Positions 39,308 to 48,553 of a DNA stretch of 64,000 bases are shown here, in pieces. The notes under the pieces are model-generated. The model was not told where the DNA came from. It ran no database searches and saw only the letters and a program-made list of their open reading frames with translations. The position numbers were made by a program, and so were the translations under genes. The DNA is from Phenylobacterium sp. (GTDB taxonomy: Bacteria; Pseudomonadota; Alphaproteobacteria; Caulobacterales; Caulobacteraceae). Within the stretch, counting starts at the first letter, position 1. The number at the start of each line of letters is the position of its first letter. The stretch lies in assembly GCF_025351295.1 (NCBI RefSeq), contig NZ_JANXWD010000003.1, forward strand, positions 1 to 64,000. The letters are read 5' to 3'.

Positions 39308-39727
39308 CTATGGGAGGGCGAGGAGCCCCTGGGCCTCGATCGCGGCCACGATGATCGCGTGGTCCACATCCGGCAGGCCGCCCGAGACCGCGGCGCCGGC
39401 GACGATCACGCCGGCCCTGTCGGTGACCACGACGCCGCCGCCGAGCGGGGCGAAGCGTCCGCCGGTAGCGCCGGATATGGCCGCCGTCGCCTGGTCGGTG
39501 AACAGCGGCGTCAGAGCCAGGGTCGCGCGGTTGAAGCCCAGGGCGGTGACCGCCTTGGCGATGGCTGTGTCCACCCCGAAGATGCCCTGGCCGTCGGTGC
39601 GCATCGCGACGCGGACATGGCCGCCCGGGTCGGTGACCACGACGGAAATCTTCGTGACGCCCCGCGCCTCGGCCTCCGCCAGAGCGCCCTGCGCCAGCTT
39701 GAGGGCCTCAGCCAGCGTGATCGACAT
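39308..39727 (-). CDS. Heme-binding protein / GlcG-HbpS family
   Basis: MSITLAEALKLAQGALAEAEARGVTKISVVVTDPGGHVRVAMRTDG...GGRFAPLGGGVVVTDRAGVIVAGAAVSG. Confidence 0.9.
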   Translation of the reverse strand: MSITLAEALKLAQGALAEAEARGVTKISVVVTDPGGHVRVAMRTDGQGIFGVDTAIAKAVTALGFNRATLALTPLFTDQATAAISGATGGRFAPLGGGVVVTDRAGVIVAGAAVSGGLPDVDHAIIVAAIEAQGLLALP

Positions 39728-40097
39728 GGGCGATCTCCGGTTTGCGTCCATCGAGCGCCGCTTCGCGCTCCTCGGTGATCGCGCGCAGCACCCGGCTCAG
39801 CATCGCCTGGCGCTGGGCGTCACGCGCCACGCCGCGGGCGTCGTCGGGGACATAGGCTTCGACGGCGGCGGTCGACGGCGACGTTCCACCGTCCAGCAGC
39901 GCCTCGTGGGTGTCGACCCGGGCGCGCAGCGCCGAGACCTCGGACATCAACGCCACGAACATGACCATCATCCGGTCGAGGTCGCCGGGCTGCAGATAGG
40001 CCGGACGGTCGACGCCCCGGGCCCAGCGACGCCGCGGGCGCCGCGCGCCGTCGGTCTGCGCCGGCGGCGGGGCCGCAAAGGGGATATCGTCGGCCAT
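39708..40097 (-). CDS. Hypothetical protein, 129 aa
   Basis: Open frame overlapping the downstream GlcG-like gene by 20 bp; MADDIPFAAPPPAQTDGARRPRRRW...PGDLDRMMVMFVALMSEVSALRARVDTHEALL. Confidence 0.6.
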   Translation of the reverse strand: MADDIPFAAPPPAQTDGARRPRRRWARGVDRPAYLQPGDLDRMMVMFVALMSEVSALRARVDTHEALLDGGTSPSTAAVEAYVPDDARGVARDAQRQAMLSRVLRAITEEREAALDGRKPEIAHVDHAG

Positions 40098-40288
40098 CGG
40101 GACCTCCGTCGAGCCTGCTGCTCAATCGACCCGAACGGTACGCCGGCCCGGGGAGCGCGCAACGACGGCGACGTCCGTTACCCGCTATTCGGTTATTCGA
40201 GATCACCGGATGCCGGTTAAGTCGCCGCAAGCGATTTGCCGTTCGCGGCCGCTTGGGGGACGTTGCGGGGGCTAGACGAGGTGAGCAG

Positions 40289-41911
40289 ATGGCCCTGAAG
40301 CGGAAATCGGCGCTCAACGCCGCCGAACCGGACATCGTCGCCGCCCTGACCGCGGTCGCCGGCGCCGAGGCGCTGCGGACCAGCGAGGCCGAGCGCACCT
40401 TCTTCTCCACCGACATCGCCGGCCGCGGCGAGACCGCCGACGCGGTGGTGCGCGTGAGCGATACCGACACCCTGGCGCAGGTCGTGGCCACCGCGACGCG
40501 CATGGGCTGGATCGTCGTGCCGCGCGGCGGGGGGTTCTCCTACACCGGCGGCTATACGCCGGAGACCCGGCGCTCGGTCATCGTCGACCTGCGCGGCCTG
40601 GACCGGGTCGTCGAGATCAACGCTCGCGACATGTACGTCGTCGTCGAGGCCGGCTGCACCTGGCAGAACCTCTATGAGCGCTTGAGGGCCGCTGGTTTCC
40701 GAACCCCGTATTTCGGGCCGATGTCGGGGGCCAACGCCACCGTCGGAGGCGCCCTTTCGCAAGGCAGCTTCTTCCTGGGCTCCAACCAGTATGGGTCACT
40801 GGCTGACTCGGTCCTGGCGCTGGAGATCGTGCTGGCGGACGGCACGGTGATGCGGACAGGGTCGTGGGGCTCCAGCGAGGGCGCCGCGCCGTTCTTCCGG
40901 CAATACGGCCCCGACCTGACCGGCCTGTTCCTGAACGACACCGGCGCCATGGGGTTCAAGAGCCGGGCTGTCCTGCGCCTCATTCCCTTCCCGACCCACC
41001 AAGCCTATGCGAGCTTCGCGTTCACCACCCATCAGGCGGCGCTGGCCGCCGTGTCGGCGATCGGGCGGACCGGACTGGCCGCCGAGTGCTACTGCTGGGA
41101 CCCCTTCTTCGTCCGCCTGATGGCGGCCAACGCCAGCACCGGGCTCAGGGAAGATTTGAGCCTGCTGCTGAACGTGGTGAAAGGTGGGTCCAATCTGCTG
41201 GACGGCCTGATCGGGGCCGTGCGAATCGCGATGGCCGGCAGGGCGGTTTTTCGGGGCGACACCTGGTTGATGCATCTGGCGATCGACGACGTGTCGGCCG
41301 CGGGGGCGGCGGAGAAGCTCAAGCTGCTGCGCGCCATTGCCGGCAAGGCCGGCGGGCGCGAGGTTGCGCCCACGGCGCCCAGGACCCTGCGGGGGACGCC
41401 GTTCACCGACTTCAACACGGCCGAGCGGCGCCTCCCGCGGCGCAGCCTGCCCGTTCACGGCGTCTGCAGCCATTCGGCCGCCGCGCAGGTGGCGGATGAG
41501 GTCTACGCCTGTCTGGCGGCCAACCGGACCGAGATGGAGCGGCTGGGCGTCAATTGCGGCACGATCTTCCTGGCGGTTGGCGGCCAGGCGGTCACGGTCG
41601 AGCCGCTGCTGTCGTGGGACGACGCGGAGCACTTCCTGCACAACCGGGTGGAGGAGACCAGCGACCTCGCCGCGCTGGCGACCTACGACGACCGGCCCGA
41701 GGCGACCCGCCTGGCCTTCGAACTGCGCCAGGCGTTCAAGGCTATCTTTCGCCGCCACGGCTGCGCCCATGTGCAGATCGGCCGCGCCTATCCCTGGGCG
41801 GAGACCCGGGACCCTGCCGTGCTGCGGCTGATCGAGGGGTTCAAGGACGCGGTCGACCCGCGGCGCGTGGTCAATCGCGGATCGCTGGGTTTCGGCGGGC
41901 CGGCGCATTGA
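40289..41911 (+). CDS. FAD-binding (VAO/PCMH-type) oxidoreductase
   Basis: PRGGGFSYTGGYTPETRRSVIVDLRGLDRVVEINARDMYVVVEAGCTWQNLYERLRAAGFRTPYFGPMSGANATVGGALSQG. Confidence 0.92.
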   Translation: MALKRKSALNAAEPDIVAALTAVAGAEALRTSEAERTFFSTDIAGRGETADAVVRVSDTDTLAQVVATATRMGWIVVPRGGGFSYTGGYTPETRRSVIVDLRGLDRVVEINARDMYVVVEAGCTWQNLYERLRAAGFRTPYFGPMSGANATVGGALSQGSFFLGSNQYGSLADSVLALEIVLADGTVMRTGSWGSSEGAAPFFRQYGPDLTGLFLNDTGAMGFKSRAVLRLIPFPTHQAYASFAFTTHQAALAAVSAIGRTGLAAECYCWDPFFVRLMAANASTGLREDLSLLLNVVKGGSNLLDGLIGAVRIAMAGRAVFRGDTWLMHLAIDDVSAAGAAEKLKLLRAIAGKAGGREVAPTAPRTLRGTPFTDFNTAERRLPRRSLPVHGVCSHSAAAQVADEVYACLAANRTEMERLGVNCGTIFLAVGGQAVTVEPLLSWDDAEHFLHNRVEETSDLAALATYDDRPEATRLAFELRQAFKAIFRRHGCAHVQIGRAYPWAETRDPAVLRLIEGFKDAVDPRRVVNRGSLGFGGPAH

Positions 41912-43659
41912 GACTTCGCCGGCGTTTCCTGCAGGTCGGGTCGCGACGCGTCCACTATCTGCGCGCCGGCGGCGGCCCGCCCGCGGTCATGGTCCATTCG
42001 TCACCCGCCAACGCCTGGTTCCTGCGCCCGGAGATCGAGCGGCTGTCGCGGGACTACACCGTCTTCGCCTTCGACACGCCGGGCTTCGGGCTGTCGCAGG
42101 CGCTGCCGCTGGAAGACATGCTGGTGGCCGACCTCGCAGACGCCCTGGATGAGACGCTGACGGCGATCGGCATGCCGCCCTGCCCGGTGTTCGGCTCGCA
42201 CAGCGGCGCGGCCATCGCCCTCGAGTTCGGCGTCAGGCATCCCGAGCGGGTGACCGGCCTGGTGCTCGACGGCGTGCCGGCCTTCAGCGACGCGGAATGT
42301 GCGGCGCTGTTCGAGGACTATTTCCACAAGTTTCCGGTGAGCGACCTTGGCGGACACTATTCCGACGTCTGGACCCGGTTCCGCGACCAGGCGGCCTGGT
42401 TTCCCTGGAGCGCACGGGCGCCCCAGAGCCTCAATGGCTACGACCTCAGCCGGCCGGACGCGACCCACCTGTGGGTGTCGATGTATTTCGAGGCGGCGGA
42501 CACCTACATCCCCGCCTATCGCGCGGCCAGCCACTATGGCGCGCGCGCCCTGGCCGCGGCCGCCGAGCTGGATCGCCCGGCGATCTACACCGCCACCGAC
42601 ACCGACATGCTGTTCCCGCATCTGGCGCGGCTGCCGCCCTTGAAGCCGGGGCAGGAGATCCGGCGGATCGGGACCTCGCTGCCGGCCAAGCATGACCTGA
42701 TCGCCGAGGGCTTCGCCCGGTTCGGCAGCCCGCACCCGCCGCCTGACGACTGCGACGGCGTGGGCGACGCCGCCGCCGTGGCCCGCCAGTTCCTCGACGG
42801 CGAAGACGGTCGCCAGGTTCACATCCGCTATGCCGGCCGCCGCGCACATCCGGCCGTGCTGCTGCTGCATGACGGTCCCGGATCGGCCGAGGCGTTCGAG
42901 CCGCTGATGGCGGCGCTGAGCGACCGCTATTTCGTGATCGCGCCGGATCTGCCGGGGGCCGGGGAGTCCGATCCGTTCCAGGGCGGACCGCCGGCGCTGG
43001 GCCAGTTCGCCGGCGAGGCGGCGTGGTTGCTGCAGGCCCTGGGCGCTCCGCCGGCGCAGGTCTACGGCCTGGGCTTCGGCGCCTCGGTCGCGGTCGAGCT
43101 GGGGCGCAGCCGGCCGGACCTGGTGGCGGGTGTCGTCCTGGGCGGCCTGCTGGCGGCCGATGCCCTGGAACGCGCCCGGCTGGCGGCCGACTACACGCCG
43201 GACATCGCCGTCGAGCCGGATGGCGCCCACTGGTATCGCACCTGGCTGATGCTGCGCGACGGCCTCGTCTGGTGGCCCTGGTACGACCGACGGCAAGCCG
43301 CCCAACGCGCCGCCGCCGGGGACTTCGGAGCGGCGCGCCTACACCGCCGCACGATGGACGTGATGCGCCGCCGCGAAACCTACGGCCACCTGGCGCAGGC
43401 GGCGCTTGGCTTCGATGCGATGGCCGCCCTGGCGAGCCTCAGGGTTCCCGTCTGCCGGCTGTCCGGCGCGCCGACGCCGCTCGACGCCTTCGATGGATGG
43501 CTCGCCACCCACGCGCCGCAGCTGCCCGCCCGGCCGGCCGGGGTCGGCGCCGGCGAGGCGGACGCCCTGGCGAAAGCCTTCGATCACCTGCACCTGCTCG
43601 CAAAGACAACAGAGGGGCTATCATGCGAACCACCGCGCGCGCACTCACCGTCGGCCTAG
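41908..43659 (+). CDS. Tandem alpha/beta-hydrolase-like protein; N-terminal elbow GSHSG, C-terminal elbow GLGFG
   Basis: TTG start overlapping the upstream TGA (TTGA). Two consecutive folds: VMVHSSPANAW..FDTPGFGLSQ..VFGSHSGAAIALEFG and VLLLHDGPGSAEAFEPL..APDLPGAGESDP..VYGLGFGASVAVELG. Confidence 0.85.
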   Translation: MRLRRRFLQVGSRRVHYLRAGGGPPAVMVHSSPANAWFLRPEIERLSRDYTVFAFDTPGFGLSQALPLEDMLVADLADALDETLTAIGMPPCPVFGSHSGAAIALEFGVRHPERVTGLVLDGVPAFSDAECAALFEDYFHKFPVSDLGGHYSDVWTRFRDQAAWFPWSARAPQSLNGYDLSRPDATHLWVSMYFEAADTYIPAYRAASHYGARALAAAAELDRPAIYTATDTDMLFPHLARLPPLKPGQEIRRIGTSLPAKHDLIAEGFARFGSPHPPPDDCDGVGDAAAVARQFLDGEDGRQVHIRYAGRRAHPAVLLLHDGPGSAEAFEPLMAALSDRYFVIAPDLPGAGESDPFQGGPPALGQFAGEAAWLLQALGAPPAQVYGLGFGASVAVELGRSRPDLVAGVVLGGLLAADALERARLAADYTPDIAVEPDGAHWYRTWLMLRDGLVWWPWYDRRQAAQRAAAGDFGAARLHRRTMDVMRRRETYGHLAQAALGFDAMAALASLRVPVCRLSGAPTPLDAFDGWLATHAPQLPARPAGVGAGEADALAKAFDHLHLLAKTTEGLSCEPPRAHSPSA

Positions 43660-44117
43660 TCTCGTCGGCCGCCCTCCTCGCGGCGAACGCGTCGACCGCG
43701 GCGGCGGCGGTCTGCCCGCCCACCACGGTCTTCAACACCGGGCTCAAGCAGCTGGATGGCTATCGGGTGTTCACCGGCCCGGACGGCGACTCCCAGGTCG
43801 AGCCGCTGCATATCGAAGCCAGGCAGGTCCCGCTGCTGAAGACCGGCAAGCTGCTGGGGATGATCGAACTGCCGAACTCGCCCAAGCGCGGCGCGGAGAT
43901 CGTGATCGGCCCGCCCGACGTGGACCTGCCCATGCACGCCGCCCCCTACCGCGAGATGTTCATCCTGCTGGGCGGTTCGGTCACCTTCCAGACCGCCAAG
44001 TTCAAGGCGGAGATGAAGCCCGGCTCGGTGTTGCTGTTCGAGGATGTGGACGCCAAGACCGGCCACGGTGGCCGCACCGGGCCCTGCGGCTACATATCCC
44101 TGTCGATCGCCCCCTGA
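43623..44117 (+). CDS. Secreted cupin-like protein
   Basis: Signal peptide MRTTARALTVGLVSSAALLAANASTAAAA; cupin pattern LPMHAAPYREMFILLGGSVTF...KPGSVLLFEDVDAKTGHGGR. Confidence 0.75.
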   Translation: MRTTARALTVGLVSSAALLAANASTAAAAVCPPTTVFNTGLKQLDGYRVFTGPDGDSQVEPLHIEARQVPLLKTGKLLGMIELPNSPKRGAEIVIGPPDVDLPMHAAPYREMFILLGGSVTFQTAKFKAEMKPGSVLLFEDVDAKTGHGGRTGPCGYISLSIAP

Positions 44118-44150
44118 CCGCGCCACGCCGGGCTCCGCCTGCCGTGACGC

Positions 44151-45530
44151 TCAGGCGGCGCACTCGACCTTGTCGAGGCGGTCCTCGTCGAGGTTGTAGG
44201 CCATCAGCGCGCACATGCCGGCAAGCGTGATCACCGCCGGCACCCAGGCCATGATGAAGCGGATCGCCGCCAGCGCGCTCTCGGGCTGGACCACCGTCGG
44301 GCCGCGCGACTGGACATAACCCGACGCGCCCAGCATCGCCCCGACCGCCGCCACCCCGATGGCGCCCGACAGCTTCTCGACCGTCGTGTAGAGGGCCGCG
44401 AAGATCCCTTCCCGACGCAGTCCGGTGCGGCGGAAGTCGTACTCCATGGTGTCGGGCAGCATCGACTGGCCCATCCGGATGACACCCGCGCCACTGACGC
44501 CGATGAACACGCCTCGCAGATAGACCAGCCCCAGCGGCTCGCCATGACCGGCGAACTGCCAGCTCATCCAGGCCGGGACGGCGATCGCCAGCGCGATCAT
44601 GAAGGTCCACTTCTTCCCGATCCGCCGGCTGAGCATCAGCCACAGCGCCGGCGTGGCCAGCATCATCCCGGACTGGCAGAGGAAATAGGCGCCCAGCACA
44701 CTGTTGGGCGCCCCCATGATCCGCTGAAAGAAGAAGGGGAAGATCGCCTGGGTCCCCAGCGACATCAGGGTGATGAACTTGACCAGCACCAGGATCACGA
44801 ATGGCCGGTTCGACAGGCCCGAGGAGAGCTGCTCGGCGAAGCTGTGATGCGAGACCATCCGCACGGTCGTGGGCGCCCGCGCCGTGCCGATGAAGGTGAC
44901 GATCCCAGCCCCGATGACGATGGGCGCGAAGAGGCCCGCCATGGCGGCGTAGGCGGCCGGGCCGCCGCCGAACAGGTCCAGGAGCACCGGCCCCAGGACC
45001 GTGGCGATCATGATCGACAGGCCTACGGCGTAGACCCGCCAGCTCATCAGCTCGGTGCGCTCGTGATAGGTGCGGGTCATCTCGCCCGGCATGGCCATGT
45101 AGGGGATGTTGAAGACGCTGTAGGCCGTCGCGTAGAACAGCAGGGCCAGGGTCATGTAGACGAGCCGCGAAGAGCCGCTGGCGAAACTGGGCGCGGCGAA
45201 GATCGCAACGATGGAGATCGCCAGCAGGATTGCGCCGCCGATCAGGTAGGGCCGGCGCCGCCCCCAGCGACTGTTGGTCCGGTCGCTGATAACGCCCATG
45301 CCGACATCGCCGAACACGTCGTAGAGCTTGGAGATGGCGATCAATGAGGCTGCCACGCCGGCCGCCAGTCCGTAGACGTCGGTCAGATAGCGCAGCAGCA
45401 GGGCGTTGGTGGCCGACAGCACCGTGACCGGGCCCAGGGTCCCGATGCCCCAGGCGATCATCATCGGCCGGGTGAGCGGCTGGGCCTTCCGTGCCTCCGC
45501 GGCGCCGGCGTCGACAGTCGTGGTGGTCAT
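44151..45530 (-). CDS. MFS transporter, GPH (glycoside-pentoside-hexuronide) cation symporter-like
   Basis: 459 aa; KLYDVFGDVGMGVISDRTNSRWGRRRPYLIGGAILLAI. Confidence 0.88.
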   Translation of the reverse strand: MTTTTVDAGAAEARKAQPLTRPMMIAWGIGTLGPVTVLSATNALLLRYLTDVYGLAAGVAASLIAISKLYDVFGDVGMGVISDRTNSRWGRRRPYLIGGAILLAISIVAIFAAPSFASGSSRLVYMTLALLFYATAYSVFNIPYMAMPGEMTRTYHERTELMSWRVYAVGLSIMIATVLGPVLLDLFGGGPAAYAAMAGLFAPIVIGAGIVTFIGTARAPTTVRMVSHHSFAEQLSSGLSNRPFVILVLVKFITLMSLGTQAIFPFFFQRIMGAPNSVLGAYFLCQSGMMLATPALWLMLSRRIGKKWTFMIALAIAVPAWMSWQFAGHGEPLGLVYLRGVFIGVSGAGVIRMGQSMLPDTMEYDFRRTGLRREGIFAALYTTVEKLSGAIGVAAVGAMLGASGYVQSRGPTVVQPESALAAIRFIMAWVPAVITLAGMCALMAYNLDEDRLDKVECAA

Positions 45531-45621
45531 TCCTGGACTCGGCCTGAACTGCGGGTCACCTGGAGGCTAAGGTCGGGATTCGTCCAACGCCAATGTGCTC
45601 TGGGTCCAATCCTATGCGTGC

Positions 45622-45637
45622 AAGGTCGCTGGACCTT
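45622..45637. promoter_or_regulatory. Inverted repeat AAGGTC-GCTG-GACCTT in the divergent MFS/IclR intergenic region
   Basis: Perfect 6-bp arms with 4-nt spacer, just upstream of the probable TTG start of the IclR gene. Confidence 0.4.
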
Positions 45638-45701
45638 CCGGGCCGGGCGCGCAAATCCTGGGCCCTGGCGCGGCGGGCCGTGGCGTTGGGGGGAGACCGG
45701 A

Positions 45702-46478
45702 TTGGCGGCGTCACGCGGCGACCTGGAGCTGACCTCCCTCAAGCGCGGCCTGCGCGCGCTGATCATGCTGACCCGCCGGCGGATGATGACCATCTCGGAA
45801 GCCGCGCGGCAGCTGGGCCTGCCGCGGACCACGGCCGAGCGCATCATGGTGACGCTGGAGCGGGAACAGTTCCTGGTCCGCGACCCGGACACCAAGCTCT
45901 ATTCCCTGGCGCCCCGGGTGTCGGCCCTGGCCGGGGCGTTCTCGTCGGAAGACCGGATGATCCACGTCGCGCGGCCGATCCTATTCGACAAGACCCGGGA
46001 AATCGGCTGGCCGCTGGCGATCGCGACATCGCTGGGCGACCAGATGAGCGTGCGCATCACCACCGATCCGGCCACCTCGCTCGGTCTGCACAAGCGCCAC
46101 GTGGGCAGCGAGATCGCGATCGCCGCGTCCAGCAGCGGGATCGTGCTGCTGGCCTTCCTCGCTGACGCCGAGCGGGAGGAGAAGATCGCGATGCTGGCGC
46201 AGAGCCGCGACCCCGCCCAGGCGTTGGCCCGCGACCGGCGCGCCCTGGACGGCTATCTCGCCGCCGCGCGGCGCGACGGCTACAGCATCGGTCCCGACCT
46301 GGGCAAAGAGCGCGCGCTCAGCGTGCCGCTGTTCGACCACGGCCGCATCCGCGGCGTCCTTCTGATGATGTACATCGCCCGCGGCATCCCCGCGGACGCC
46401 CTCCAGACGCGCTTCGTCGGCGAACTGAAAGCGCTGGCGACCGTGATCGAGACCGCCGCGTTCGACATGTCCGACTGA
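45702..46478 (+). CDS. IclR-family transcriptional regulator
   Basis: SLKRGLRALIMLTRRRMMTISEAARQLGLPRTTAERIMVTLEREQFLVRDPDTKLYSLAPRV; TTG at 45702 after GGGGGGAGA proposed as start (ORF open from 45618). Confidence 0.85.
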   Translation: MAASRGDLELTSLKRGLRALIMLTRRRMMTISEAARQLGLPRTTAERIMVTLEREQFLVRDPDTKLYSLAPRVSALAGAFSSEDRMIHVARPILFDKTREIGWPLAIATSLGDQMSVRITTDPATSLGLHKRHVGSEIAIAASSSGIVLLAFLADAEREEKIAMLAQSRDPAQALARDRRALDGYLAAARRDGYSIGPDLGKERALSVPLFDHGRIRGVLLMMYIARGIPADALQTRFVGELKALATVIETAAFDMSD

Positions 46479-46488
46479 AGCCGATGGT

Positions 46489-47430
46489 TCAGTGGCCGAA
46501 GTGCTTGCGGATTCGGGCCAGCAGGTCGTTGCGATGGCGGGTGGCGAAGCCCAGTTGGCGGGTGACGATGCCGATGTCGGTCTGCTCGGCGGGGGCCTCG
46601 CAATCCAGGAACACCAGTTCGCCGCTGTCGATCTCGCGCAGCGCCACGTCGGGCGGAAGGACCGCCAGCAGGTCGGTCGAGGCGATGGACTGCTGGATCA
46701 GCGGCATGGAGTCGGTCTTCACCACCTGCACCGGCGCGTTCAGCCCGCGGGAGAAGAAATAGCCGATGAAGCTGCGCTGGAACCCCTCGCTGGTCAGCGT
46801 CGCCCATCGCGCGGCGGCGAGCTGCTCCGGCATGATCTCGCCCTGGCGCTGGGCCAGGGGATGAGACGTCCGGGCGACCACCCGGGAGTGATGTTCACGC
46901 AGCCGCTCGATAACGATGTCCGGGTCATCGTCGATCTGGCCGAGGAGACCGAATACGAAATCGATCGATCCGACCTTCAGATCGGCGATCAGGTCGAGAT
47001 AGCCGCCGGACTTCACGCTGATCCGGATGCCGGGATAGCTGGTGTTCAGATCGGCCAGGATCTGGGGAATGAAATAGTAGCTGTAGTTCTGGGTGACGCC
47101 GAAGTTGACCTCTCCGACCTCGCCCGCCTGAATGGAGCGGATCTCGTCGGCGCAGCGGGCCAGTTCGTTCATGACGATTCGCGCGTGCGGCAGGACCGCG
47201 AGGCCGAAGACCGTCGGCTCCACGCCCTTCGGCTTGCGCAGGAGGAGCTGCACGCCCAGCCGGTCCTCCAGGGCGCCGATGCTGCGGCTGAGCCCGGATT
47301 GCGAAATATTGCACTCGTCGGCCGCCCTCAGCAGGTTGCCGCATTCGACGGCAGCGATCAGGTGCTTGAGCTGCTGCACTTCCAAGGTGGGTCCCCCGGG
47401 GGAGTGACCCGATGTGCGTGCGAGATTCAC
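46489..47430 (-). CDS. LysR-family transcriptional regulator
   Basis: LEVQQLKHLIAAVECGNLLRAADECNISQSGLSRSIGALEDRLGVQLLLRKPKGVEPT. Confidence 0.92.
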   Translation of the reverse strand: MNLARTSGHSPGGPTLEVQQLKHLIAAVECGNLLRAADECNISQSGLSRSIGALEDRLGVQLLLRKPKGVEPTVFGLAVLPHARIVMNELARCADEIRSIQAGEVGEVNFGVTQNYSYYFIPQILADLNTSYPGIRISVKSGGYLDLIADLKVGSIDFVFGLLGQIDDDPDIVIERLREHHSRVVARTSHPLAQRQGEIMPEQLAAARWATLTSEGFQRSFIGYFFSRGLNAPVQVVKTDSMPLIQQSIASTDLLAVLPPDVALREIDSGELVFLDCEAPAEQTDIGIVTRQLGFATRHRNDLLARIRKHFGH

Positions 47431-47530
47431 GCGGCCCGCCCCGCTGTCACGATACCGTCTTGGGGGGGCATGGCAACTCGCGCCGCGGGGTCGGCGTGAC
47501 GCGGCCGGGGCCGATGCCCTCAGGCCGCCG

Positions 47531-48349
47531 CTAGGGGGCGGCCGGCGCCCTCAGGAATTCGTCCATGATCGTGGCCAGTTCGTCCGCCGCCACGTCGAAG
47601 ATGCCGTTCTCCAGATGCGGCATCTCCAGCAGCCGGCCGTTGGCGAGCGCGCCGGCGGCGCGGCGCGAGGCTTCGGCCAGGTGGTTGCGTGGGTTGATCA
47701 CCAGGGTCGGCTGCCGCACGCCGCCGAAGCAGTCGGCCACATCGAAGGTAAAGGCCGCCTCGTGGGCCCACCATCCCCGCGGGTAGGCGCGAAGCTCGTC
47801 GACGAAGTTGTCGAACCCGCGCGCCAGGCTGACGCCGGGCGCGCGGCGGGTGATGAAATAGTCCCACCGGTGCTGGAACTGCGCGAAATCCTCGCTGAGC
47901 CACGTCGGTTCGGCGAGCCGGACGCGCCAGGCCTCGCGCTCGGCGCCCAGGAAGTAGGGCACGCCGATCAGGATCAGCCGCGACACCTTGTCGGGACGCT
48001 GCCGGGCCAGCTCCGCCGCCACCAGGGCCCCGGTGTGATAGCCGAACAGGTCGACGCTGCCCGCCTCCGCCTCGTCGAAGGCCACCGCGATGGCGCGTGC
48101 GTAGCCCTCGATCGGCATCGGCTGCGGCGGGGGATCCGAGGCCCCGTAGCCCGGCGCATCGACCGCCACCACCCGCCGTCGCGGCGCCATAGCCTCTAGA
48201 AAGGGCGTGAAGCTGCGTCCCGAATAGGCCGTGGCGTGCAGACACCACAGGGGTCGCCCCCCGCTGCCTTCAAGAAGGATGCCGCCTTCGAGAAGGTGAA
48301 TCTGCTGTCCCGGCGGGCCGACATAGCGACCGGCAAGCCCGGCGTTCAC
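47531..48349 (-). CDS. Alpha/beta-hydrolase-like protein with GYHTG elbow
   Basis: 272 aa; PLWCLHATAYSGRSFTPFLEAM, VAVDAPGYGASDPP, VDLFGYHTGALVAAELARQRPDKVSRLILIGVPYF. Confidence 0.85.
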   Translation of the reverse strand: MNAGLAGRYVGPPGQQIHLLEGGILLEGSGGRPLWCLHATAYSGRSFTPFLEAMAPRRRVVAVDAPGYGASDPPPQPMPIEGYARAIAVAFDEAEAGSVDLFGYHTGALVAAELARQRPDKVSRLILIGVPYFLGAEREAWRVRLAEPTWLSEDFAQFQHRWDYFITRRAPGVSLARGFDNFVDELRAYPRGWWAHEAAFTFDVADCFGGVRQPTLVINPRNHLAEASRRAAGALANGRLLEMPHLENGIFDVAADELATIMDEFLRAPAAP

Positions 48350-48553
48350 GGGCGGGCCACGCTCAAGGCCGCGTGGGGACCTGCACGGTCATTGATCTCG
48401 AGGTTCGCGGAACGCGGCATGCCTACCGCCTAACAGCGCGCCCGACGCCCAGGCATCCGGTTTAAGTCATAGGCCGGCGCCGAAAAATCATGCCGGATCG
48501 CCGTGCTCCACGAGCAATCTAGCCGTGGGCAGGCCTGCCCACGCGTCGGGTTT

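Noticed and set aside
41554-41907. N-terminal extension of the tandem hydrolase ORF
   Set aside because: Out-of-frame reading of the FAD oxidase; the real start is most likely the TTG at 41908.
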